A DNA stretch of 64,000 nucleotides from Lentisalinibacter sp035655155 (GCA_035655155.1 DASRVH010000088.1:1-64000); one strand, 5' to 3'; positions 17,586 through 27,256 are shown, counted from the stretch's first letter. A program made the numbers and translations. The notes: generated by a model from the letters alone, not told the origin.

Positions 17586-17600
17586 CTACAGTTTCTGTAG
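17586..17600. promoter_or_regulatory. operator 1, CTACA-N5-TGTAG
   Basis: CTACAGTTTCTGTAG is a palindrome with 6-base perfect arms, in the 61-base gap between the divergent HxlR and CMD-family genes. Confidence 0.65.
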
Positions 17601-17612
17601 CAGTATGCTTTG

Positions 17613-17627
17613 CTACAAATACTGTAG
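17613..17627. promoter_or_regulatory. operator 2, CTACA-N5-TGTAG
   Basis: CTACAAATACTGTAG, extended to 7-base arms TGCTACA/TGTAGCA (17611-17629). Its centre is 27 bases from that of operator 1, and it overlaps the leader just before the CMD-family ribosome site. Confidence 0.65.
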
Positions 17628-17639
17628 CACAGGAGCCGC

Positions 17640-18209
17640 ATGATGAGAGAGGTTCTCGCCCCCGTGGAGCCGCCGTGGCCGGAGGACGTGGTCGCCGCGT
17701 TCGAGTCGTACCCGAAGCGGGACGGCTACGTCCTGAAGTTATTCCGCGTGTTCGCCAACAGCCTGCGCTTCCTGCGGGGCAAGGGTGTGGTGAACCTTCT
17801 GGATGGGGACAGCCCGCTGTCGCTCAGGGAACGTGAACTCGTGATTCTGCGCACCTGCGCGCAGCGCAATTGCGAGTACGAGTGGGGCGTGCACGCCGCC
17901 GCATTCGGCGCCGCGGCGGGGCTGGGCCCGGAGCAGATCCGGGCGACCCGGCTTTCGCCGCCCGACGCTCCTTGCTGGACGGAGGCCGAGGCGGTTCTGC
18001 TGCGGGTGATCGACGGACTCTGCGCCGACGGCCGGCCGGACCCGGTCACGCTCGATGCGTTCCGCGAACTCTGGGATCTCGAGCAGCAACTCGAGATCCT
18101 TGCACTGTGCGGCAACTACCATACGGTCAGTTTCGTCGCCAATGCGAGCGCCCTGGAACCCGAGGCGTTCGCGATCGCTTTTCCGGGCGACGGCCGAAGC
18201 GCGTGCTGA
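17640..18209 (+). CDS. carboxymuconolactone decarboxylase / AhpD-like protein
   Basis: This 189-aa all-helical protein has the CMD-family signature LSLRERELVILRTCAQRNCEYEWGVH: helix, Cys, then the EYEWxxH segment. The second half has LWDLEQQLEILALCGNYH, again as in this family. Members include gamma-carboxymuconolactone decarboxylase and AhpD alkylhydroperoxidases; a two-Cys CxxC is not present, so classic AhpD activity is unlikely. The start is ATG 17640 or 17643 (MM), with AGGAG at 17631-17635. It is probably controlled by the divergent HxlR protein. Confidence 0.82.
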   Translation: MMREVLAPVEPPWPEDVVAAFESYPKRDGYVLKLFRVFANSLRFLRGKGVVNLLDGDSPLSLRERELVILRTCAQRNCEYEWGVHAAAFGAAAGLGPEQIRATRLSPPDAPCWTEAEAVLLRVIDGLCADGRPDPVTLDAFRELWDLEQQLEILALCGNYHTVSFVANASALEPEAFAIAFPGDGRSAC

Positions 18210-18257
18210 TTTGCTATGCTCGTCCCCGTTGGCGCAGGCCCCCAATCGGAGGATGCC

Positions 18258-18524
18258 ATGGCCGGTGGCTGGGCCCGTGACGGGGCCGTACAGGAACAGA
18301 TAGATGCCAGCGTCGACGACGCCGTGCAACGCGCCCGTGGCCGGTTGCCCCGCGGCCCTTCCCTGACGCATTGCGAGGAATGCGGCGACGAGATCCCGGC
18401 CGCGCGGCGCGAGGCCGTCCCCGGCGTGCGCCGCTGCCTCGGCTGCCAGGCCGAGCGGGACGAGAAAGGGCAGGGCGAAGCCCTCTACAATCGCCGCGGC
18501 AGCAAGGACAGCCAGCTGCGGTGA
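18258..18524 (+). CDS. DksA/TraR-type C4 zinc-finger protein (YbiI-like)
   Basis: This small 88-aa protein has a C-x2-C ... C-x2-C zinc finger (CEECGDEIP ... CLGCQ) of the DksA/TraR type and a PSLTHC lead-in typical of the YbiI group, without the long DksA coiled coil. GGAGG at 18248-18252 precedes the ATG. Full DksA binds RNA polymerase; short relatives are poorly understood. Its stop overlaps the GTG start of the acyltransferase (GTGA), an unusual pairing. Confidence 0.85.
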   Translation: MAGGWARDGAVQEQIDASVDDAVQRARGRLPRGPSLTHCEECGDEIPAARREAVPGVRRCLGCQAERDEKGQGEALYNRRGSKDSQLR

Positions 18525-20252
18525 CGCAGTCCCGCCAGCGGCTCGAGCAGGTGCTGCGGGAACTGGCCCCGACGCTCGGCCGCGATCCGGCCCGGTTGGC
18601 CGAGGAGGCCGAGGGCTATCTCGCGGAACTGGACAGCCGCCGCAGCGCCACGGGCGTGGGTCTGTTCGCCGCGCTGAGCCGGTTCGTCTGCCGGCGCGGC
18701 TATGCGCGGGATATCGTCTGCGACGACGGCGAGTTCGCCCGCGTCGCCGAGCTGGCGCGGCGGGGACCGGTGGTCTATCTGATCACCCACAAGACCTATC
18801 TGGACATCTTCGCGCTCTATCATGCCCTGCACGAGCGCGGCATCGACACGCCGTACGTCTTCGGCGGCATCAACATGGACTTCCTGGGGCTCGGCTGGCT
18901 CTCCCGGCGGGCGGGCGGCATCTTCATCCGGCGCGGCATCCGCGACAACCCCGTGTACCGGGCGGCGCTGAAGAGCGCCATCGGCGATCTGCTCTCGGCC
19001 GGCGCCTCGTTCATGTGGGCGATCGAGGGAACGCGGTCCCGCACGGGCAAGCTCGTCATGCCGAAGCTCGGCCTGCTCAAGTATGTGGTGGAAGCAAGCC
19101 GCGAACTCGACGGAGACCCGGTCCGGTATGTGCCCGTCTCCATCGCCTACGACCAGATTCCCGACGTCCCGGAGATGACGGCGCAGCAGACGGGCTCGGG
19201 CAAGTCGCCGGAGTCGCTGCCCTGGTTCCTGAGCTACATCCGCGGCCTCAGGCAGCCTCTCGGGCGCATGTACGTCCGCTTCGGCGAGCCCGTGTCGCTG
19301 CACGATACGCCGGACGCGCCCGCCCTGGAGTCGGCAAGCGCGGAGTCGGTGGAGGTGCAGAAGCTCGCGTTCGAGGTCTGCTACCGGATCAACCGGGTGA
19401 CGCCGCCCACCACCGCCTCGCTGGTCATGATGGCGCTGCTCTGCGAGGAGGGGCTTGGCCGCACGCGGTTGCGCGACGATGTGATCGCGCTCTTCGCGCA
19501 CGTGCGGCGCCACGACCCGGCGGCGGTGAAAGCGTTGCCCGCCGAACCGGATGCCGAGCTCGAACGGGTGGTGGCGGAACTGGCCGCCACCGGGATGGTG
19601 GCCGAATCGACCGGCCGGCTGACGGTGCCGCGCGAGCGGCACCTGGCTGCGCTGTACTACAGCAACATGGCCGCCCATCACTTCGTGATCGCCGCCTTCG
19701 TCGAACTTGCCCTGCTCCGTGCTGCCGAGGCCGACAGGGCGGAGCCGCGGCAGGTGTTCGAGGGCGAGATCGACCGGTTGCGTGACCTGTTCAAGATGGA
19801 GTTCTTCTTCGCCCGCCGCTCCGAGTATCGGGCGGCGGTGCGGGCGGAACTGGATGCACTCGCGCCGGACTGGCAGAGCCGGCTGGAGGCGGGCGGCGCG
19901 GGCATCGCCGAGTTGGTCGCGCGAAAGCCGCTGTGCGTCGCCCAGGCGGTGCTGCGCCCTTATGTGGAGGCCTATCGGGTGGTCGCCCGGGCGCTCCTGA
20001 GCGGTGCCGCAGATCCCGACCCCGGCGACGACGCGCTGATCGAGACCTGCCTGGGCCTCGGCCGCCGCATGGCCGACCGCCGCGACATCCTCTGGGCGGA
20101 TTCCGCATCGCGCGCGCTCGTGGCCGGCGGCCTGCTGCTGGTGCGCAACCTGGGGCTCATCGGTGACGGCGACGGCGAGGTGGATAGGCGCCGGCGCGAA
20201 TTCGACGTGCGGCTAACCGACCTCTACCGCCGCCTGGAACACCTCGCCAACC

Positions 20253-20257
<5 letters not shown>
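18521..20257 (+). CDS. PlsB/GNPAT-like glycerol-3-phosphate acyltransferase
   Basis: This 578-aa membrane-associated acyltransferase carries the four GPAT motifs: HKTYLD (HX4D), GGIFIRR, EGTRSRTGK and VPVSIAYD. It is much shorter than Escherichia coli PlsB (about 807 aa) and lacks its long N-terminal region, so it is closer to the dihydroxyacetone-phosphate/short PlsB-like group. It likely transfers an acyl chain to glycerol-3-phosphate or a related alcohol. The GTG start overlaps the zinc-finger gene. The TAG stop lies inside a REP-like repeat. Confidence 0.85.
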
Positions 20258-20302
<45 letters not shown>

Positions 20303-20340
20303 AAAAAGAAAAGGCGGCACGCATGACGCGTGCCGCCCTT
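20303..20340 (-). terminator. rho-independent terminator of the TonB receptor gene
   Basis: A 10-base perfect stem GGCGGCACGC/GCGTGCCGCC with loop ATGAC is followed, on the minus strand, by TTTTCTTTTT. It lies 39 bases after the receptor stop. Confidence 0.85.
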
Positions 20341-20378
20341 CCGTCAGTGGCCGGGGCGTAGCGCCCGGCGCTCCCCTG

Positions 20379-22739
20379 TTACTCGAAATTATAGGCGAAA
20401 TCGACGCCGTAGGTACGGGGCGCCCCGTACTGCCCGACCTCTTCGCCGAAGAAGGGGATGATGTTGGTGCGGTATTCCTCGTCCGCCAGGTTCTTGCCCC
20501 AGACGCCGAAGCTCCAGTTGCCGTCCATCGGCGCGTAGCTGATGCGCCCGTCCAGCAGGCCGTAGGCATCCTCCTGGTTGAGGTTGGCCGGTTGCCAGTA
20601 GAGCTCGTCCTGATAGGTGTAATTCAGGCGGAAGGTGAGGTTGCTCGCCCAGCCGGCAGCGTTGACCGGTGTGTAGTCGAAGCCCACGTTGTACTGCAGT
20701 TCGGGCGTACGCTGCAGCTGGTTGCCGGAGCTGTCGAAACCGCTCGACTCGATGAACTCGATGTACTCCGTATCCACGAACGAGCCCGAGGCGTACAGCA
20801 GCAGCCCGTCGACCGGCGTGTACTGGAACTCGGCCTCCACGCCCTTGATCTCCGCGTCGGAGGCGTTGTCCGTCAGGTTGCAGAGGCAGTCCTCGTTGGT
20901 CTGCTGCACCTGCAGGTCCGTGTAGTCCATGAAGAAGAACGACGCGTTCAGCCGTGCGCGGCCCTCGGCGAAGTCGGTCTTGAAGCCCACCTCGTAGTTG
21001 GTGACCTCCTCCGGGTCGAAGGCGAAGGTGGCCGCCGCCTCGTTCGCGGGGGTGTCCTCGTAGCCGCCGCCCTTGAAGCCTTCCGAGATGCTCGCGTACA
21101 GGAACAGGGTGTCGGTCGCCTGCCATTCGAGGATGGCCTGGGGCGTGACCTTGCTCCAGTCGTCGCCGTAGTCGGTGGTAAAGCCGCCGCCTAGGGTGAA
21201 GTTCGCGCCCAGGGGCGTCAGCGGCACCGTGTCGCCGGGGTTGAAGCGGTCGCCGGTGGCCACCGCGATGCCCTGCACCGTGCCTTCCTTCTCGTCCTTG
21301 GTCCAGCGCACGCCGACGGAGAGTTTCAGGGTGTCGGTGATATCGAAGCCGATCTGGCCGAACGCCGCCATGGAGTCCATCTCGCCGTCGTTGATCCAGT
21401 GGCTCTCGCCGCTGAGGGTGGGCAGCGCACCGGTGATGTTCTCCCCGAAGAAGCGGTCGAACTTGTCGATTTCGTCATGCTTGAAGTAGACGCCGGCGAT
21501 CCAGTCCCAGCGGCCCTCGGTCGTCGAGGTCAGACGGAACTCCTGGCTGAACTGCATGATGTCGGCCTGCTCGTTCACCGGTGAGGAGAACAGCAGAACG
21601 GCACCCAGCGAGCGGGGATCGGTGGGGTCCGGAAAGCGATTCGCCACGTAGGCCGCATAATCCGCGAAGTCCGCCACCTGGTCGAACACGTCCGGTCCGG
21701 CGCCCGTCTGGTCATAGAGCTGCTTGGATTGCGCGTCCCGGTAGCCGGTAATCGACGTGAGGGAGAAGCCGTCGAAGTCCTTCTCGACGTTCAGCATGAG
21801 GCCGATGCCTTCGCGGCTCATGTGATTGTTCTGCTCCCACTGCTCGCCGGCATAGAGGTTGTCCTCGGGCGTGCTCTGGCGGATGTCCGTCAGGCCGAGG
21901 AAATCGCGCAGCGTGCTCCACGGCCGGAAACCGTTCGGCCCGCCCGCCTCGGCGACCACGTTGATGCCGTTTGTCCAGTCGTCGTTGTAGTCGAGCGAGA
22001 GCCGGGCCCGCAGGTCGCTGTCATTGTCGTAGAGCAGCTGGGCACGGAGCTGCCGGGAAGTGAGGTTCTCCAGCTCCCGGTCGTGCAGCACGTCGTGGGC
22101 GTAGCCGTCCCGGTCCCGCGTCTGGAACGAGATGCGCCCCGCCCAGCGATCCGCCAGCGGCCCCGTGACATAGCCGGTGGTATGCAGGGCGTTGTAGTTG
22201 CCCGCCGAGACCAGGAGACGGCCCGAGGGCTCGAACTGGGGCGCCGCGGTGATGATGCTCAGCGCGCCGCCCACCACGTTCTTGCCGAGCAGCACGCCCT
22301 GGGGTCCGCGGATGACCTCGATGCGCTCCAGGTCGTAGAAGTCGGTGTTCAGCCCGCCGGTGCGGCCGATGTAGACCTCGTCGAGGAACAGGCCGACCGA
22401 GGGATCCGCCGTCGGCGAGTCCAGCCGGGTGTTGGTCACGCCGCGGATGTTCAGCTCGAGGTCGAGCGGCGTATTCATGGTCAGCGAGAACGCCGGCACG
22501 CTGTTGGCCAGATCCATCACGTCGTAGATCTTGTTCTCCTCCAGCGTATCGCCGGAGTAGGCCGTGATGGCCACCGGGGCCGTCTGCAGGCCCACCTCGC
22601 GTTTCTGCGCCGTGACGACGATCTCCTCTAGCTCCTGCGCGACTGCGGTGCCGGCGATGGCCAGCAGCCCTGCGGCCAGCACCGGCGTGGCAAGGCGGTC
22701 GCGGAGCACGCGAAACCTGGTTTTCTCTCGTGGTTGCAT
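20379..22739 (-). CDS. TonB-dependent outer-membrane receptor
   Basis: This 786-aa protein has a signal peptide ending TAVAQ, then the TonB box-like ELEEIVVTAQKRE, a plug domain (IRGVTN, VIRGPQGVLLGKNVVGGALSI) and a long beta-barrel ending in the aromatic VDFAYNFE, as expected for outer-membrane insertion. The class, with TAQKR and SVGLFLDEVYIGRTGG, is the one expanded in hydrocarbon, steroid and terpenoid degraders. The start at 22739 is preferred over 22763 because GGGGGAGA lies just upstream. A terminator lies downstream and a hairpin lies in the leader. The ligand is unknown; lipid or steroid uptake is inferred from the neighbours. Confidence 0.9.
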   Translation of the reverse strand: MQPREKTRFRVLRDRLATPVLAAGLLAIAGTAVAQELEEIVVTAQKREVGLQTAPVAITAYSGDTLEENKIYDVMDLANSVPAFSLTMNTPLDLELNIRGVTNTRLDSPTADPSVGLFLDEVYIGRTGGLNTDFYDLERIEVIRGPQGVLLGKNVVGGALSIITAAPQFEPSGRLLVSAGNYNALHTTGYVTGPLADRWAGRISFQTRDRDGYAHDVLHDRELENLTSRQLRAQLLYDNDSDLRARLSLDYNDDWTNGINVVAEAGGPNGFRPWSTLRDFLGLTDIRQSTPEDNLYAGEQWEQNNHMSREGIGLMLNVEKDFDGFSLTSITGYRDAQSKQLYDQTGAGPDVFDQVADFADYAAYVANRFPDPTDPRSLGAVLLFSSPVNEQADIMQFSQEFRLTSTTEGRWDWIAGVYFKHDEIDKFDRFFGENITGALPTLSGESHWINDGEMDSMAAFGQIGFDITDTLKLSVGVRWTKDEKEGTVQGIAVATGDRFNPGDTVPLTPLGANFTLGGGFTTDYGDDWSKVTPQAILEWQATDTLFLYASISEGFKGGGYEDTPANEAAATFAFDPEEVTNYEVGFKTDFAEGRARLNASFFFMDYTDLQVQQTNEDCLCNLTDNASDAEIKGVEAEFQYTPVDGLLLYASGSFVDTEYIEFIESSGFDSSGNQLQRTPELQYNVGFDYTPVNAAGWASNLTFRLNYTYQDELYWQPANLNQEDAYGLLDGRISYAPMDGNWSFGVWGKNLADEEYRTNIIPFFGEEVGQYGAPRTYGVDFAYNFE

Positions 22740-23090
22740 TTGTCTCCCCCTCTCGGTTTTCAATTTGGACTCGGTAGAATCTCTCCGAGTCCTGTGGCGG
22801 CGACCGATTTGCCCGAACGTTGTTATAACGGGCGCCCCGCGGCATCTCCTTATGCGTTGCTTGATTGCAACACACTTGCATAAAAAGATTTATCGATATT
22901 AGTCCGAATTCCGGATGGCTGCAACCGGCCCCGGCCGGGCTGCCGTGAGTGATACGGGAGATGCTTGGTCGGACCTCCATCGACGGGAACGACACTGCGG
23001 GGACGTGCCGGCATTCGTTACACTATGCCGTCCCGCCGGGGTGGTGCCCGCGGCGCCACCCATCGATGACCAGAGATACGAGGCGTTCCC
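22740..23090. other. divergent intergenic region between TonB receptor and RND genes
   Basis: This is 351 bases without a gene. It holds a hairpin in the receptor leader (22767-22792), the palindrome GTTATAAC, an A+T-rich stretch with CACTTGCATAAAAAG (22873-22887) that resembles the shared promoter element and is followed by TATTAG as a possible -10, and ATG 23065, which may be the lost start of the RND adaptor. Confidence 0.6.
22767..22792. promoter_or_regulatory. inverted repeat in TonB receptor leader
   Basis: GGACTCGG and CCGAGTCC are perfect 8-base arms around a 10-base loop, 28-53 bases upstream of the receptor start. It could be an operator or an mRNA leader hairpin. Confidence 0.5.
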
Positions 23091-24182
23091 CTGATCAAGA
23101 GACTCATCATCGTCGTCGCGCTCACGGGAGCGCTGTTCGGATCCCTGTTCGCGTGGAAATATTTTCAGTCGCAGGGAGGTCCCGGGCGCGGCCAGCCGCC
23201 CGCCGTCGTCACCACGGTGGAGGTGACGCGCGAGACCTGGGTTCCGGCGCTCACCGCCGTGGGCAGCGCGGTGCCCACCAGCGGCATCATGGTGGCCGCC
23301 GAGGTGCCGGGCAAAGTCAGCGACATCTTCTTCATCACCGGCGATCGGGTGGAGCAGGGCGCGCGTATCGTCCAGCTCGACGACGAGGTGGATCGCGCGG
23401 AACTGGAGACGCTGCTGGCCGACCGCAAGCTGGCCGCGATCACGCTGGAGCGCACGCGCAAGCTGGTGGCGGACAAGCTTGCCTCGGCGTCGGAGCTGGA
23501 CGAGGCCGAAGCCCGGCTGGAGAGCCTGGAAGCCCAGGTCGCGGCGAAAAGGGCCGTCATCCGGAAGAAGGACGTGCGGGCGCCGTTCGCCGGCGAACTC
23601 GGCATACGCCGTGTGAGTCCCGGCCGCTACGTGGCCGCCGGCGAGGAGATCGTGAGCCTGGTCTCGCTGTCGCCGATTTTCATCGAATTCACGCTTCCCG
23701 AGCGCTACCTGGGCCGCCTCGCCGCGGACCAGCAGGTGGAGGCGGAAGTGCCGGCGCATCCCGAGCGAACGTTCAGCGGGCGCATCCATGCCATTACCCC
23801 CGGCATCGAAGAGGGCACCCGCAGCGTGCGCGTCCGCGGCATCTTCGCCAACGACGACCGGGCGCTCAGGCCCGGCATGTTCGCCGAGGTGCGCATCCTG
23901 GAGGAGCGCCGGCGCGAGGTGCTGACGCTGCCGTACCGGGCCGTGACCTACGATCCCTATGGCAGCTCCGTGTTCCTGGTGGAGGAAGGCGAGGGCGGCC
24001 TGGTCGCGACCCGCCGCCAGGTGGGCACCGGCGAGGTGCGTGACGGCCGGGTGGAGATCGTGAGCGGCCTCGAGTTCGGCGACCGCGTCGTCGGCGCCGG
24101 CCAGAACAAGCTGAGGACGGGCCAGGCGGTCACCGTGGACAATTCGGTCGAGCTGGAAGAGCGCCGGCCGGGCGGCGCATGA
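23091..24182 (+). CDS. RND efflux periplasmic adaptor (MFP), start codon abnormal
   Basis: This is a membrane-fusion protein of an RND pump: N-terminal membrane anchor (LIKRLIIVVALTGALFGSLF), first lipoyl half (VAAEVPGKVSDIFFITGDRVEQGARIVQLDD), a short alpha hairpin, second lipoyl half (RAPFAGELGIRRVSPGRYVAAGEEIVSLV), then beta-barrel and membrane-proximal domains. The anchor frame has no ATG, GTG or TTG; its first possible start is CTG 23091, with GAGG seven bases before. ATG 23065 is one base out of frame and would join if the CCCC run at 23088-23091 had three Cs. GTG 23217 would remove the anchor. It overlaps the permease by ATGA. Confidence 0.75.
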   Translation: MIKRLIIVVALTGALFGSLFAWKYFQSQGGPGRGQPPAVVTTVEVTRETWVPALTAVGSAVPTSGIMVAAEVPGKVSDIFFITGDRVEQGARIVQLDDEVDRAELETLLADRKLAAITLERTRKLVADKLASASELDEAEARLESLEAQVAAKRAVIRKKDVRAPFAGELGIRRVSPGRYVAAGEEIVSLVSLSPIFIEFTLPERYLGRLAADQQVEAEVPAHPERTFSGRIHAITPGIEEGTRSVRVRGIFANDDRALRPGMFAEVRILEERRREVLTLPYRAVTYDPYGSSVFLVEEGEGGLVATRRQVGTGEVRDGRVEIVSGLEFGDRVVGAGQNKLRTGQAVTVDNSVELEERRPGGA

Positions 24183-27100
24183 AATTCACCGACATCTTCA
24201 TTCGCCGGCCGGTCCTGGCCAGCGTCGTCAGCCTGCTGATCCTGGTGCTGGGACTGCGCTCCATCACGGCGCTGGAGGTCAGGCAGTACCCGGAGACGAG
24301 GAACACGGTGGTGACCGTCACCACCAGCTATCCCGGCGCGAGCAGCGAGCTCATCAAGGGCTTCATCACCACGCCGCTGCAGCAGGCCATCGCCGAGGCC
24401 GAGGGCATCGATTACCTCTTCTCCCGCAGCCTGCAGGGGCGCTCGGTGATCGAGGCCCACATGGTGCTGAACTACGACCCGAACGCCGCCGTGGCCGAGA
24501 TCCAGGCCAAGGTGGCGAGCCAGCGCAACGTGCTGCCGGCCGAGGCCGAGGACCCGGTGATCGAGGCGACCGTGGGCGGCCGCACCTCGCTCATGTACCT
24601 GGTCTTCTACGGCGGCGAGATGAGCGCCTCGGAGACCACCGACTATCTGCTGCGCGTCGTCCAGCCCCGGCTGCAGGCCGTGCAGGGCGTGGCGTCCGCC
24701 GATCTGTTCGGCGGCAAGACCTTCGCCATGCGTATCTGGCTCGACCCGGACCGGATGGCCGCGCTGGGCGTCTCGGCGGCAGAGGTGCGCGAGGTTCTGG
24801 TCGAGAACAACTACCTGGCGGCGGTGGGCAGCACGAAGGGACAGTACGTCGCCATCGATCTCTCCGCCGACACCGACATCAGCGACGCCGATGCCTTCCG
24901 CGATCTGGTCGTGCGCACGGGCGATGACACGCTCGTGCGGCTGGGCGACATTGCAGACGTGGAGCTCGGCGCCGAGAACTACGATTCGGTCAGCTGGTAC
25001 AACGGCGAGCCTTCGGTGGTGATCGCCATCGATCCGGCACCCGGCGCGAATCCGCTCGACGTCTCCCGGCGCGTCAACGTCGCCATGGAGGACATCAGCC
25101 GCCAGCTGCCGGCCGGGCTCGCCGGCGAGGTCTCGTTCGACGCCAGCCGCTTCATCGAGGATTCCATCGACGAGGTGTTCCGCACGCTGGCCGAGGCCGT
25201 GCTGATCGTGCTGACGGTGATCTTCCTCTCCCTGGGCTCCATTCGTGCCGCCCTGATCCCGGCAGTCGCGGTGCCGCTGTCGCTGATCGGCGGCGCGTTC
25301 GTGATGCTGCTGCTCGGCTTCTCCATCAACCTGCTGACGCTGCTCGCCATGGTGCTCGCCATCGGACTGGTCGTGGACGACGCCATCATCGTCGTCGAGA
25401 ACGTCCACCGGCACGTGGAGGAGGGGCTCTCCCGCCGCGAGGCCGCCATCATCGGCGCGCGGGAGATCGGGCTGCCGATCATCGCCATGACCACCACCCT
25501 GATCGCCGTGTACGCGCCGATCGGTTTCATGGGCGGACTGGTGGGCACCCTGTTCACCGAATTCGCCTTCGCGCTGGCGGGGGCGGTGCTGATTTCGGGC
25601 ATCGTGGCCCTGACCCTCTCCCCCATGCTCTCCGCCCGCGCGCTGACCCGCTACGGCGAGCCCGGCCGCTTCGAGCAGCGCGTGGAGCGTTTCTTCCAGT
25701 GGCTGGCAGACCGCTATCAGCGCCTGCTGCACGCATCGCTGGATACTGTGCCGGTGACCGTCGTCTTCGCGCTCATCGTGCTGGGCAGCATCTGGTTCAT
25801 GTTCACCACGGTGCCCGAGGAGCTGGCGCCGGTGGAGGACCAGAGCATCCTCTTCGTCCAGGCGCGCGGGCCCCAGACGGCGACACCGGAATACAACGAG
25901 ACCTGGGCACGGCGCATGGTGGACCTGTTCCAGGAGGTGCCGGAATACGAGGACAGTTTCCTGTTCCTCGGCATGGGCGGCGACAACAGCACGGTGTTCG
26001 GCGGCTTCAAGATGGCGCCGGGTGACGAGCGCGAGCGCACGCAGATGGAGGTGCAGCCGGAGCTGCAGCAGGCCATCTCGAAGATAGCCGGCCTGCAGGC
26101 GGCGGTGTTCCCGCGCCCGGACCTGCCGGGCTCCGCCGGCGGGCTGCCGGTGCAGTTCGTGGTGACCTCGCCGGCCGACTACGAGCGGGTGGACGGTGTG
26201 GTCGACGGCCTGATGGGCGAGGCCATGCAGAGCGGGCTGTTCGCCTTCGTGCGCAAGTCCATCGATTTCTCCCGACCGCGGATCACGCTGCACATCGACC
26301 GGGACCGGGCGGGCATCCTCGGCATCTCCATGCAGGATGTGGGCCGGACGCTGTCCACGATGGTGGGCGAGGGTTACATCAACCGCTTCAACCTGGAGGG
26401 CCGCAGCTACCGGGTCATCCCCCAGGTGGGACGCGAATTCCGGCTGGATGCCGCCATGCTGGAGGACTACTACGTGCCGGCCGCCGGCGGCGAGATGGTG
26501 CCGCTCTCCGCGCTGGTGAGCTTCGAGCGCACGGTGGAACCGGCCGAGCGCACCCAGTTCCAGCAGCTGAACTCCATCGCCGTCGAGGGCGCGATGGCGC
26601 CGGGCGTGACCCTGGGCGACGCGCTGGGATTCCTGGAGGAGCGTGCGCAGGCGTCCTTCCCCGTGGGCTTCAGCTGGGACTACAGCGGCGAGTCGCGCCA
26701 GTACAAGCAGCAGTCGAGCGCGCTGGTGATCACGTTCTTCATCTCGCTGCTGGTCATCTACCTGGTGCTGGCCGCCCAGTTCGAGAGCTGGCGCGACCCC
26801 TTCATCATCCTGGTCTCTGTGCCCATGTCCGTCGCCGGCGCGCTGATCTTCATGACGCTGGGTCTGGCTACGATCAATATCTACACCCAGGTGGGGCTGA
26901 TCACGTTGATCGGACTGGTGGCCAAGAACGGCATCCTGATGGTGGAGTTCGCCAACCAGGTGCGCGCGCGCGAGGGTCTGGACAAGCGCGCTGCCGTGGA
27001 GAGGGCGGCGGCCGTGCGTCTGCGGCCCATCCTGATGACCACTGCCGCCATGATCTTCGCCATGGTGCCGCTGCTGACCGCCTCCGGCGCCGGCGCCGTG

Positions 27101-27256
27101 AGCCGCTTTAATATCGGGCTGGTCATCGCCAGCGGGCTCGGCATCGGCACCCTCTTCACGCTGTTCGTCGTGCCGGCGTTCTATCTGCTGCTGACCGGCG
27201 AAATCGAACACCAGCCAGAGAACGGGCAGGAGGGCCTTCAGGCCCGATTAGAATAA
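24179..27256 (+). CDS. RND multidrug/lipid efflux permease (AcrB/MexB family)
   Basis: This 1025-aa inner-membrane protein has the RND layout: TM1, large periplasmic loop, TM2-6, TM7, second large loop, TM8-12. The proton-relay Asp pair is present in LAIGLVVDDAIIVVENV, and the second repeat has GLVAKNGILMVEFANQ. The single-permease adaptor-pump pair without an outer-membrane channel gene suggests use of a shared TolC. Its last residues, EGLQARLE, are encoded by REP-like copy 2, so the natural C-terminus has been replaced or extended by the repeat. Confidence 0.9.
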   Translation: MKFTDIFIRRPVLASVVSLLILVLGLRSITALEVRQYPETRNTVVTVTTSYPGASSELIKGFITTPLQQAIAEAEGIDYLFSRSLQGRSVIEAHMVLNYDPNAAVAEIQAKVASQRNVLPAEAEDPVIEATVGGRTSLMYLVFYGGEMSASETTDYLLRVVQPRLQAVQGVASADLFGGKTFAMRIWLDPDRMAALGVSAAEVREVLVENNYLAAVGSTKGQYVAIDLSADTDISDADAFRDLVVRTGDDTLVRLGDIADVELGAENYDSVSWYNGEPSVVIAIDPAPGANPLDVSRRVNVAMEDISRQLPAGLAGEVSFDASRFIEDSIDEVFRTLAEAVLIVLTVIFLSLGSIRAALIPAVAVPLSLIGGAFVMLLLGFSINLLTLLAMVLAIGLVVDDAIIVVENVHRHVEEGLSRREAAIIGAREIGLPIIAMTTTLIAVYAPIGFMGGLVGTLFTEFAFALAGAVLISGIVALTLSPMLSARALTRYGEPGRFEQRVERFFQWLADRYQRLLHASLDTVPVTVVFALIVLGSIWFMFTTVPEELAPVEDQSILFVQARGPQTATPEYNETWARRMVDLFQEVPEYEDSFLFLGMGGDNSTVFGGFKMAPGDERERTQMEVQPELQQAISKIAGLQAAVFPRPDLPGSAGGLPVQFVVTSPADYERVDGVVDGLMGEAMQSGLFAFVRKSIDFSRPRITLHIDRDRAGILGISMQDVGRTLSTMVGEGYINRFNLEGRSYRVIPQVGREFRLDAAMLEDYYVPAAGGEMVPLSALVSFERTVEPAERTQFQQLNSIAVEGAMAPGVTLGDALGFLEERAQASFPVGFSWDYSGESRQYKQQSSALVITFFISLLVIYLVLAAQFESWRDPFIILVSVPMSVAGALIFMTLGLATINIYTQVGLITLIGLVAKNGILMVEFANQVRAREGLDKRAAVERAAAVRLRPILMTTAAMIFAMVPLLTASGAGAVSRFNIGLVIASGLGIGTLFTLFVVPAFYLLLTGEIEHQPENGQEGLQARLE
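27228..27247 (+). repeat. REP-like hairpin, copy 2 (inside RND permease C-terminus)
   Basis: AGGAGGGCCTTCAGGCCCGA matches the last 20 bases of copy 1. It is translated as part of the permease tail. Confidence 0.85.

Noticed and set aside
23957..27211. 1084-codon open frame on the minus strand opposite the RND permease
   Set aside because: Its His/Gln/Gly-rich sequence is a shadow of the permease codons in high G+C DNA, with no recognisable domain. The plus-strand frame encodes a clear RND protein.
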